Positions 10,525-17,072 of a stretch of 37,020 nt of DNA are shown here, in pieces; position 1 is the stretch's first letter, and each line of letters starts with the position of its first letter. A program made the position numbers and the translations under genes. The notes below the pieces were generated by a model. It made no database searches and was not told the origin of the DNA. It saw nothing but the letters and a program-made list of their open reading frames with translations. This DNA is from Alphaproteobacteria bacterium CG1_02_46_17 (GTDB taxonomy: Bacteria > Pseudomonadota > Alphaproteobacteria > Micavibrionales > Micavibrionaceae): NCBI GenBank assembly GCA_001871905.1, contig MNUG01000026.1, positions 1 to 37,020 of the forward strand. The letters are read 5' to 3'.

Positions 10525-11031
10525 ATGAAACTGAATGAACTCCAGCCTCCAGAAGGCGCAGTAAAAAAGAGAATGCGCGTCGGCCGTGGGATCGGTTCCG
10601 GTAAAGGTAAAACTTGCGGACGTGGTCAAAAGGGTCAAAAGGCTCGTACCGGTGTAGCAATCAACGGTTTCGAGGGTGGACAAATGCCACTCTACCGCCG
10701 TTTGCCGAAAATGGGTTTCACCAATATTTTCGCAAAAGATCTCTCCACAGTGAACTTGGCTCAGCTGCAAGCTGCCATCGATTCAGGCAGAGTGAATGCA
10801 AAAGAGGCAATCACCTCTGAAATATTGCAAAAAGCAGGTATCGCCGCCAAAGCAAAAGACGGTGTTCGTCTGCTGGGCAATGGCGAACTGTCTGCCAAAG
10901 TAACCTTGAAAGTCGCAGGCGTAACAGCCTCTGCCAAAGTTGCTGTTGAAAAAGCAGGCGGATCAGTTGAAGTGATCGTTAGGGAAGTTGCTCCGGTTGT
11001 TCGCAAGAAACCAATTCCCGGACAAAAATAA
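10525..11031 (+). CDS. rplO: 50S ribosomal protein L15
   Basis: Late-assembly large-subunit protein. The Gly/Lys-rich N-terminal tail [17 protein letters not shown] is diagnostic, and the globular C-domain carries [19 protein letters not shown]-like sequence. Length 168 is a little above E. coli (144). It is the last gene of the spc block here: two terminators follow, so secY is not simply its downstream cistron. Confidence 0.97.
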   Translation: MKLNELQPPEGAVKKRMRVGRGIGSGKGKTCGRGQKGQKARTGVAINGFEGGQMPLYRRLPKMGFTNIFAKDLSTVNLAQLQAAIDSGRVNAKEAITSEILQKAGIAAKAKDGVRLLGNGELSAKVTLKVAGVTASAKVAVEKAGGSVEVIVREVAPVVRKKPIPGQK

Positions 11032-11065
11032 GTCAAAATCGCTCTAAAGAGTGATAGGAAATTCT

Positions 11066-11091
11066 AAAGAGGCCTTCGGGCCTCTTTTTTT
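11066..11091 (+). terminator. Intrinsic terminator after rplO
   Basis: Nine-base-pair stem AAAGAGGCC / GGCCTCTTT closed by a TTCG tetraloop, running into a T tract. This is a very stable terminator 35 bp behind the rplO stop and should end most S10-spc transcripts. Confidence 0.92.
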
Positions 11092-11107
11092 AACCTTCAT
11101 AAAGAAG

Positions 11108-11133
11108 ACCGCGTAATTTGACGCGGTTTTTTT
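11108..11133 (+). terminator. Second intrinsic terminator before secY
   Basis: Seven-base-pair stem ACCGCGT / ACGCGGT with a six-base loop, followed by seven T residues. It lies 17 bp after the first terminator and makes read-through into secY unlikely without another promoter. Confidence 0.88.
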
Positions 11134-11157
11134 GTGTCGATATTTTGGCATCTTCAC

Positions 11158-11188
11158 TAGACAGAAGGCCATTCATCCGCTACATATT
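11158..11188 (+). promoter_or_regulatory. Candidate secY promoter
   Basis: TAGACA (11158-11163) resembles a -35 box. A degenerate -10 follows: CATATT at 11183-11188 with a 19-bp spacer, or TACATA at 11181 with 17. The -10 match is poor. The main argument is that some promoter must lie between the double terminator and secY. Confidence 0.35.
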
Positions 11189-11203
11189 CTGGGATTCACA
11201 AAT

Positions 11204-11208
11204 AAGGA
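11204..11208 (+). promoter_or_regulatory. Ribosome binding site fixing the secY start
   Basis: AAGGA lies 8 bases before ATG 11217. The reading frame is open back to a TTG at 11118, but that codon lies inside the second terminator hairpin. Confidence 0.75.
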
Positions 11209-11216
11209 TAAAGACT

Positions 11217-12566
11217 ATGGTATCTGCGGTAGAGCAACTCTCGAAAAACGGCAACTGGGGCGCTTTTTCCAAGGCAACAGAGCTCAAGAAAAGAATCTGG
11301 TTTGTCATTGGCGCTTTGCTGGTGTTCCGGTTGGGGTCCTATATCCCGATTCCCGGAATTGACCCCCATGCTTGGGAAGATATTTTCCAGCAAAAAGGTG
11401 GCGGATTGCTCGACATGTTCAACATGTTCTCGGGTGGATCGCTTGAGCGGATGACCATTTTTGCCCTTTCGATCATGCCATATATTTCGGCGTCGATTAT
11501 CATCCAATTGGCAACAGCCCTGTCCCCTAAACTTGAAGCCTTGAAAAAAGAAGGTGACTCCGGACGTCAAAAAATCAACCAGTACACCCGCTACCTGACG
11601 GTGCTTCTGGCGGCAATTCAGGCCTATGGCCTCTCCGTCGGTCTTGAAAACATTCAAGGCGCCCAAGGTTCTGCTGTGATTGATCCGGGCATGTTCTTCC
11701 GTATCTCAACCGTGATTACCGTGGTCGGCGGAACGATGTTCCTGATGTGGCTGGGTGAACAAATCACCTCACGCGGAATCGGTAACGGCATATCCCTGAT
11801 TATTTTTGCAGGGATCGTGGCTGGTTTGCCCGGCGCCTTGGTTCAGACTCTGGAACTTGGACGTGAAGGAAGCATCACCTTTATTGGCCTTCTGTTGATG
11901 ACGGTCATGGTTATAGGAACGGTTGTCTTCATTGTCTTTATGGAACGCGCCCAACGCCGCATTCTTGTGCAGTATCCGAAACGTCAGGTCGGCGCACAGC
12001 AAATGACTCAGGCCTCGCAAAACCATCTGCCATTGAAACTCAATATGTCGGGTGTAATTCCACCGATTTTTGCTTCTTCTCTGTTGTTCTTGCCTATGAC
12101 GATTGTCGGCTTTGCGGGTCTGGAAGCCAGCAACGGATTTATCTCTGATCTGGCGCGGTATATGACGACGGGCCATCCGGTGCATATGATCGCCTACGCG
12201 ACCCTGATTGCATTCTTTGCTTTCTTCTATACGGCTGTTGTGTTCAATCCGGAAGAAAATGCCGAAATGCTGCGCAAATATGGTGGATTTATTCCGGGCG
12301 TTCGTCCGGGCAAAAATACCGCCGATTTTCTTGATCATGTTTTAACCCGTATTACGGTTCTGGGTGCAGCATATTTGTGCTTTATCTGCTTGATGCCGGA
12401 ATTCCTGATCTCAGAATATTCTCTGCCGTTTTATTTCGGTGGAACGTCCCTGTTGATTGTGGTGTCAGTCACCATGGATACCGTCGCTCAGGTTAACTCG
12501 CATATGCTGGCGCATCAATATGAAGGATTGATCAAAAAAACCCGTTTGACCAAAGGGAGAAAGTAA
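11217..12566 (+). CDS. secY: Preprotein translocase subunit SecY
   Basis: Channel-forming subunit of the SecYEG translocon in the inner membrane. From ATG 11217 the protein is 449 residues. An N-terminal amphipathic stretch is followed by IWFVIGALLVFRLGSYIPIPGID, the plug-region FNMFSGGSLERMTIFALSIMP, and successive hydrophobic segments consistent with ten membrane helices. The cytosolic loop RRILVQYPKRQVG is also conserved. adk follows after 3 bp. Two terminators separate secY from rplO, unlike the continuous spc operon of E. coli. Confidence 0.97.
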   Translation: MVSAVEQLSKNGNWGAFSKATELKKRIWFVIGALLVFRLGSYIPIPGIDPHAWEDIFQQKGGGLLDMFNMFSGGSLERMTIFALSIMPYISASIIIQLATALSPKLEALKKEGDSGRQKINQYTRYLTVLLAAIQAYGLSVGLENIQGAQGSAVIDPGMFFRISTVITVVGGTMFLMWLGEQITSRGIGNGISLIIFAGIVAGLPGALVQTLELGREGSITFIGLLLMTVMVIGTVVFIVFMERAQRRILVQYPKRQVGAQQMTQASQNHLPLKLNMSGVIPPIFASSLLFLPMTIVGFAGLEASNGFISDLARYMTTGHPVHMIAYATLIAFFAFFYTAVVFNPEENAEMLRKYGGFIPGVRPGKNTADFLDHVLTRITVLGAAYLCFICLMPEFLISEYSLPFYFGGTSLLIVVSVTMDTVAQVNSHMLAHQYEGLIKKTRLTKGRK

Positions 12567-12569
12567 ATC

Positions 12570-13145
12570 GTGAATATCATTTTGATGGGCCCTCCGGGCG
12601 CAGGCAAGGGAACTCAAGCAAAGCTTCTCGAAGATACACGCGGATTAAAACAACTCTCGACCGGTGATATGCTGCGTGCCGAAATTGCCGAGCAAAGCCC
12701 TCTGGGTCTGAAAGTTAAAGAAATCATGGATGCCGGATCTCTGGTATCGGATGAAATTGTGATCGAGATGATCTCGCACCGGATTGACCACGCTGATTGT
12801 GTGAAAGGTTTTATTCTGGATGGGTTCCCAAGAACCGTGGCTCAAGCCGAGGCTCTGGACAAAATGCTGCATGAAAAGGGCAAAGACCTGAATGCGGTTA
12901 TTCAACTATCTGTCGATGAAGAAGCCCTTCTGGCGCGTATAGAAAAACGCGCAGCGGAAAGTGGTACGGTCAGGGCTGACGATAATGCGGAAACGCTCAA
13001 AAAGCGTTTGGATGCGTATAAGGCCCAAACTGCTCCGATTTTGCCATATTATGAAGGCAAAGGCATGCTCAAAACTGTGGATGGCATGGCCGATATTGAC
13101 GCTGTAACGGCTGAAATTGCTAGTATTTTGGATGGTGCCGCGTAG
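12570..13145 (+). CDS. adk: Adenylate kinase, short-LID type
   Basis: Interconverts ATP plus AMP and two ADP in the cytoplasm. The P-loop GPPGAGKGT covers residues 7-15; the AMP-site LSTGDMLR and the DGFPRT motif are also present. At 191 residues, with no Cys-containing insert between ARIEKR and the following Arg/Asp segment, it has the short LID without a zinc finger. The start is GTG; AGGGAGA 9 bases upstream, inside the end of secY, supports it and indicates coupling to secY. Confidence 0.96.
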   Translation: MNIILMGPPGAGKGTQAKLLEDTRGLKQLSTGDMLRAEIAEQSPLGLKVKEIMDAGSLVSDEIVIEMISHRIDHADCVKGFILDGFPRTVAQAEALDKMLHEKGKDLNAVIQLSVDEEALLARIEKRAAESGTVRADDNAETLKKRLDAYKAQTAPILPYYEGKGMLKTVDGMADIDAVTAEIASILDGAA

Positions 13146-13203
13146 TGGATTCTGGTAAATCAAGAAAAAGCCAGACTTATCCACAGAAAACTCAAGAAAA
13201 TAG

Positions 13204-13231
13204 TTGACTCTAGGCCTTAAATGCTTAGTAT
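13204..13231 (+). promoter_or_regulatory. Candidate promoter of the rpsM-rplQ operon
   Basis: TTGACT (13204-13209), a 16-bp spacer and TAGTAT (13226-13231). It lies in the 231-bp gap behind adk and would give a leader of about 140 nt before rpsM. A weak hairpin (CCGGCATG with CATGTTTCGG) followed by GTTTTTTAC lies early in that leader and might attenuate; this is not established. Confidence 0.5.
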
Positions 13232-13376
13232 GCGCTCATTCCGGCATGCAAAACACATGTTTCGGCAGGTTTTTTACTTGTCCGGTATTGGTATACGACC
13301 CGGCGTTTCTTATTGAAAAATATAGAAATTTTACGGATCGGATTGAAATCAAACAGAAGAAAATGAGGAGTCGTTT

Positions 13377-13757
13377 ATGGCCCGTATTTCCGGTGTCAAT
13401 ATTCCTGACAATAAACGCGTGATCATCTCCCTGACTTATATTCATGGGATTGGTCGCTTTTCAGCCGAAGAAATCTGCCGCGAAGTCGGTATAGATTTCA
13501 CACGTCGGATGAAAGATCTAACCGAAGACGAATTGAACCAGATCCGTAAAGTCATCGAAAGTGGCAAATACATGATCGAAGGTGATTTGCGTCGTGAAAT
13601 TTCTCTCAATATCAAGCGTCTGATGGACATGCAGTGCTACCGTGGTGTTCGCCACCGTCGTGGTCTGCCGGTTCGTGGCCAGCGCACCCGTGGAAATGCC
13701 CGTACCCGTAAGGGACCTGCGAAACCGGTTGCTGGTAAGAAAATCGTCAAGAAATAA
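13377..13757 (+). CDS. rpsM: 30S ribosomal protein S13
   Basis: Head protein forming bridges B1a/B1b with the large subunit. The 126-residue sequence begins [15 protein letters not shown], and the basic C-terminal tail contains [29 protein letters not shown] ends 6 bases before the ATG. It opens the alpha operon; rpmJ, common just upstream in other bacteria, is not present here. Confidence 0.97.
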   Translation: MARISGVNIPDNKRVIISLTYIHGIGRFSAEEICREVGIDFTRRMKDLTEDELNQIRKVIESGKYMIEGDLRREISLNIKRLMDMQCYRGVRHRRGLPVRGQRTRGNARTRKGPAKPVAGKKIVKK

Positions 13758-13787
13758 CCAGCGCTAGAAATCAAGAGGATATAAATC

Positions 13788-14189
13788 ATGGCAGCAAAAG
13801 ATAATAAAAAAGCCGGCGCACGTAAGAAAGTTGTTCGCAAGAACATTGCGGTTGGTGTGGCTCACATCAATGCGTCTTTTAACAACATTTTCATCAACCT
13901 GACCGATCCAATGGGTAACACCATTGCATGGTCTTCCGCCGGTATTGTAGGCTTCAAAGGATCTCGTAAATCGACTCCTTTCGCAGCCCAGATGGCCGCA
14001 GAAGATGCAGGCCGCAAGGCTCAAGAACATGGCCTTCGTGAAGTTGATGTTCTGATCAAGGGCCCAGGTGCAGGACGTGAATCTGCACTGCGCGCTTTGC
14101 AGTCGCTCGGATATACCATCCGTTCGATTAAAGATACGACACCGGTACCGCACAACGGTTGCCGTCCGCCAAAACGTCGCCGTATCTAA
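13788..14189 (+). CDS. rpsK: 30S ribosomal protein S11
   Basis: Platform protein near the E site. The 133 residues show the family core [15 protein letters not shown] and the end [16 protein letters not shown]. It is separated from rpsM by 30 bp. As usual in alphaproteobacteria, rpsD does not follow; rpoA comes next. Confidence 0.97.
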   Translation: MAAKDNKKAGARKKVVRKNIAVGVAHINASFNNIFINLTDPMGNTIAWSSAGIVGFKGSRKSTPFAAQMAAEDAGRKAQEHGLREVDVLIKGPGAGRESALRALQSLGYTIRSIKDTTPVPHNGCRPPKRRRI

Positions 14190-14201
14190 TATCTTAATTT
14201 C

Positions 14202-14226
14202 TCCCGGGTGGTTTGTCCTCCCGGGA
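14202..14226 (+). other. Hairpin between rpsK and rpoA
   Basis: Perfect 7-bp inverted repeat TCCCGGG / CCCGGGA with an 11-base loop. Five T residues come only about 7 bases after the stem, so it is a poor intrinsic terminator. It could be an RNA processing site, a partial attenuator between ribosomal protein and polymerase genes, or a stability element. Confidence 0.6.
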
Positions 14227-14278
14227 ATGACTTATTTTTGTCGTTTACGACACTAATGCATGGTGAAAGGGAAAAAGC

Positions 14279-15304
14279 ATGCTGATTCAGAAAAACTGGC
14301 TGGAACTGATTAAACCCAACAAAGTTGAAGTCGAACACAAAACCGATAGCCGCAATTTCGGCAAGGTTGTTGTCGAACCTTTGGAGCGTGGATTTGGTTT
14401 GACTTTGGGGAACGCGCTGCGCCGTGTTCTTCTTTCTTCCTTGCAAGGTGCAGCTGTAACGGCGGTTAAAATCGCTGGCGTCCAACACGAATTTTCGACC
14501 ATCGAAGGCGTTCGTGAAGACGTGACCGACATCATCCTGAACGTCAAAGCAATTGCCGTTCGCATGCATGTTGAAGGTCCAAAAAGAATGCGCTTGATGG
14601 CCGAAGGCCCATGTGAAGTGACATCCGGTATGATCGAAGCTGGTGCTGACATTGAAATCATGAACCCTGATCTGGTGATCTGCACTTTGGATAAGGGCGC
14701 AAAACTGGACATGGAAATGACCGTCAACACAGGCAAAGGATACCGTCCTGCCGCGCTGAACCGTCCGGAAGATGCTCCTGTTGGACTTATTCCAGTGGAC
14801 AGCATTTTCTCACCAGTTCGTAAAGTTTCTTATGATGTGGAAGATACCCGTGTCGGACAAATTACCGACTACGATAAACTGACCTTGTCTGTTGAAACCA
14901 ACGGCGTGATTTCTGCTGATGATGCGGTGGCCTATGCTGCGCGTATCCTGCAAGACCAGTTGCAAGTGTTCATCAATTTCGAAGAACCAAAAGAAGCAAA
15001 AGTGACGGAAGAAGAGGAAAGCCTCCCATTCAACCGCAACCTGCTGAAAAAAGTCGAAGAGCTGGAACTCTCTGTACGTTCTGCCAACTGCCTGAAAAAC
15101 GACAATATCGTTTACATTGGTGATCTGGTTCAGAAATCGGAATCTGAGATGCTGCGCACACCAAACTTTGGACGCAAATCCCTGAACGAAATCAAAGAAG
15201 TTCTGGGCATGATGGGTCTGCATTTGGGCATGCAGGTTGAAGGCTGGCCTCCTGAGAATATCGAGGAGCTGGCGCGCAAAATGGAAGATCCATTTGCACA
15301 TTAG
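14279..15304 (+). CDS. rpoA: DNA-directed RNA polymerase subunit alpha
   Basis: Scaffold subunit of RNA polymerase. The N-terminal dimerisation domain (about 1-235) includes [19 protein letters not shown] linker around FNRNLLKKV leads to the C-terminal domain with [12 protein letters not shown]; Arg267 there corresponds to the UP-element-binding Arg265 of E. coli. The protein ends in a typical [15 protein letters not shown]. Length 341 is normal. SD AAAGGGAAAA precedes the ATG. Confidence 0.98.
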   Translation: MLIQKNWLELIKPNKVEVEHKTDSRNFGKVVVEPLERGFGLTLGNALRRVLLSSLQGAAVTAVKIAGVQHEFSTIEGVREDVTDIILNVKAIAVRMHVEGPKRMRLMAEGPCEVTSGMIEAGADIEIMNPDLVICTLDKGAKLDMEMTVNTGKGYRPAALNRPEDAPVGLIPVDSIFSPVRKVSYDVEDTRVGQITDYDKLTLSVETNGVISADDAVAYAARILQDQLQVFINFEEPKEAKVTEEEESLPFNRNLLKKVEELELSVRSANCLKNDNIVYIGDLVQKSESEMLRTPNFGRKSLNEIKEVLGMMGLHLGMQVEGWPPENIEELARKMEDPFAH

Positions 15305-15317
15305 AAATTTTAGAGCG

Positions 15318-15338
15318 GAGCCGGAATTGATCCGGCTC
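15318..15338 (+). other. Hairpin between rpoA and rplQ
   Basis: Eight-base-pair perfect stem GAGCCGGA / TCCGGCTC with a 5-base loop, 13 bp behind the rpoA stop. No T tract follows, so it is not a classical terminator. The 177-bp rpoA-rplQ gap holds nothing else I recognise apart from the SD AGAAAGG close to rplQ. Confidence 0.65.
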
Positions 15339-15481
15339 TGATCTGATAGGGCATCTCGCCCGCCCCAGAAAGTGAACGGCTGAAACAAACAGCAAGTGCT
15401 TTCCGGTTTGTAAGATGACTGTTCTGCGTGGAGACTTAAAATCCTCGGAACGTCGCAGAGAAGTGAAGAAAGGTAAAAACC

Positions 15482-16054
15482 ATGAAACATGGCGTTAAAC
15501 AACGTAAACTAAACCGTACATCATCCCACCGTAAGGCATTATTTGCCAATATGGCGGCGGCTTTGATCAAACACGAACAAATTATTACCACGGTGCCAAA
15601 AGCCAAAGAATTGCGCCCATATGTGGAAAAACTGGTTACCCTTGGTAAAAAAGGTGGCTTGGCCAACCGTCGTGCCGCAATCGCTACTCTGCGTGATCAG
15701 GCAATGGTACAAAAATTGTTTGATGTTTTGGCCCCACGCTATCAGGATCGCCCAGGTGGATACACCCGCGTCCTCAAAGCAGGATTCCGTTACGGAGACG
15801 CAGCCCCGATCGCAGTGATCGAGTTTGTTGACCGTGACGTAACTGCTAAAGGAAAAGATAGCGGCGTTGATTTCTCTCAAGACATCGAAGCTGCTGGTCA
15901 AGCAGACGAGACCTCTGTTCCAAAAGAGGCCGTGAAAAAAGCCAATAAGAAAAAAGCTGAAAAAACCGAAGAAGCATCTGAAGCCGCAACTGAGGAAAAG
16001 CCAAAGAAAAAGGCAGCTCCAAAGAAGAAAAAAGCTGAAGATAAAGCCGAATAA
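15482..16054 (+). CDS. rplQ: 50S ribosomal protein L17 with long C-terminal extension
   Basis: Large-subunit protein near the tunnel exit. The core (about 1-118) starts [20 protein letters not shown] and contains the [25 protein letters not shown] stretch in shorter form. A low-complexity tail of about 70 residues, dominated by Lys, Ala and Glu, brings the length to 190 against about 127 in E. coli. A strong terminator follows within 25 bp, so this is the last gene of the operon. Confidence 0.96.
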   Translation: MKHGVKQRKLNRTSSHRKALFANMAAALIKHEQIITTVPKAKELRPYVEKLVTLGKKGGLANRRAAIATLRDQAMVQKLFDVLAPRYQDRPGGYTRVLKAGFRYGDAAPIAVIEFVDRDVTAKGKDSGVDFSQDIEAAGQADETSVPKEAVKKANKKKAEKTEEASEAATEEKPKKKAAPKKKKAEDKAE

Positions 16055-16075
16055 TCGGAATATAGCAATAATTTC

Positions 16076-16105
16076 AAAGGCTCCGCCTCAAAGCGGGGCC
16101 TTTTT
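16076..16105 (+). terminator. Intrinsic terminator after rplQ
   Basis: Eleven-base-pair stem AAAGGCTCCGC / GCGGGGCCTTT (one G-T pair) with a CTCAAA loop and a run of five T residues. It closes the rpsM-rplQ operon. Confidence 0.93.
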
Positions 16106-16122
16106 CCATAGTAATTATTTTC

Positions 16123-16151
16123 TTGCATTAAATTATAGGCGAGTATATAGT
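16123..16151 (+). promoter_or_regulatory. Promoter of the glycine-zipper lipoprotein
   Basis: TTGCAT (16123-16128), a 17-bp spacer and TATAGT (16146-16151, 5 of 6 to consensus), located between the rplQ terminator and the next ATG. The transcript would carry a leader of about 40 nt. Confidence 0.55.
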
Positions 16152-16196
16152 CCCATCCAAATTCCATAGGCGTTTATAACAAAAAAGAGGTGTGAA

Positions 16197-16814
16197 ATGT
16201 CCTTGAACCTAACAAAAAAATTCGCTGCTGTTGCTGCTGTCGCTCTAGGATTGGGTGGCTGTGCCGCACCAACAGTTTTCCAGACATCGCAGATGAGCCG
16301 TTCCCCGGCTGTTGAAGACCCAGCTCTGAGAACTCCCGTCACAGTAGATCCATGCCACCGCGCAAATATTGAGTACGTGTATAACGGAGATGTCGAGGGA
16401 ACAGAACTTGCCAGAGCTAAGGCCAGTGGTTCATATCTTGGATATCACAGAGCGTTCCATCTGGTCTCGAACCCGTCTATGTTTGATCAGGCAGGGACTG
16501 CAATCGGCGCTATCGCCGGAGGTATCTTGGGAAATGTCGCAGGAAAAGCTCTTGGTGCCAACGGCGGCTCACGCACAGCCGGAATTGCGATTGGAGCAAT
16601 CGGCGGTGCAGTTGTAGGTGACGGCCTATCAAGAGAACAACAGGCTGCTCGTTTGACCGAGGTCAAAGCCTGTAAGAACTATTTGAACCACCTGATGGCA
16701 GAAGAACGTATTCCAGATCAGGCTCCTGTTAGAGTGGCTCCTGAGCGTTCATATGGACGTTACCCTTCGCCGAGCCAAGTCTTGCAGTTTCGCCCAGCAT
16801 TTCCTAGATATTAG
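16197..16814 (+). CDS. Outer-membrane lipoprotein with glycine-zipper domain
   Basis: A 205-residue probable lipoprotein. Residues 1-21 form a Lys-led hydrophobic signal ending in the lipobox LGGC, with Cys22 as the lipidation site. Residues about 95-145 are Gly/Ala-rich (AIGAIAGGILGNVAGKALGA, then GIAIGAIGGAVVGDGLS), the glycine-zipper pattern of SlyB/Pal-associated and Rickettsia 17-kDa-type surface antigens. The C-terminal third is Pro/Arg-rich. It stands alone between its own promoter and terminator. Exact function is unknown; envelope integrity is the usual inference for the family. Confidence 0.8.
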   Translation: MSLNLTKKFAAVAAVALGLGGCAAPTVFQTSQMSRSPAVEDPALRTPVTVDPCHRANIEYVYNGDVEGTELARAKASGSYLGYHRAFHLVSNPSMFDQAGTAIGAIAGGILGNVAGKALGANGGSRTAGIAIGAIGGAVVGDGLSREQQAARLTEVKACKNYLNHLMAEERIPDQAPVRVAPERSYGRYPSPSQVLQFRPAFPRY

Positions 16815-16841
16815 GGCAGATAGAAAATTCGAATAAACAGA

Positions 16842-16869
16842 AAGCCCCGCTGATTGCGGGGTTTTTTTA
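16842..16869 (+). terminator. Intrinsic terminator after the lipoprotein gene
   Basis: Stem CCCCGC / GCGGGG extended by AAAG / TTTT pairing, 5-base loop, and seven T residues. It lies 27 bp after the stop codon. Confidence 0.92.
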
Positions 16870-16943
16870 TTTGTTATTTTTTTGTCCGTCTGGCATGGTT
16901 AAGTCATGCAAATATCCGCCCTTGCCACAATCCGAATTATGGC

Positions 16944-16975
16944 CCCGACTCGCTAAAAAAATAGCTTGAGTCGGG
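16944..16975. repeat. Long inverted repeat upstream of ileS
   Basis: Arms CCCGACTC and GAGTCGGG (8 bp, perfect) enclose a second arm pair GCTA / TAGC with a two-base TT bulge and an A-rich loop. No T tract follows. It lies in the 258-bp gap between the lipoprotein terminator and ileS, where it could be an operator or a leader hairpin. Nothing else in that gap is recognised. Confidence 0.6.
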
Positions 16976-17072
16976 TTCCCCAACGCCTCCGAATTTGCTA
17001 GAACAAACAACATCCTGACGTCACATGGATATTATATGGGCGGACAGATTTTAGACCGAGTAACAAGACAAA

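Noticed and set aside
11118-11216. In-frame TTG extension of secY by 33 residues
   Set aside because: The extension begins inside the second terminator hairpin, has no SD and does not look like a SecY N-terminus; ATG 11217 has AAGGA at the right distance.
13204-13422. Small gene in the adk-rpsM gap
   Set aside because: The frame overlaps the start of rpsM and has no SD; the gap is better explained as promoter plus leader.
16197-16814. Toxin or surface antigen of a pathogen
   Set aside because: Resemblance to Rickettsia 17-kDa antigens is limited to the lipobox and glycine zipper, which are common to many harmless outer-membrane lipoproteins.
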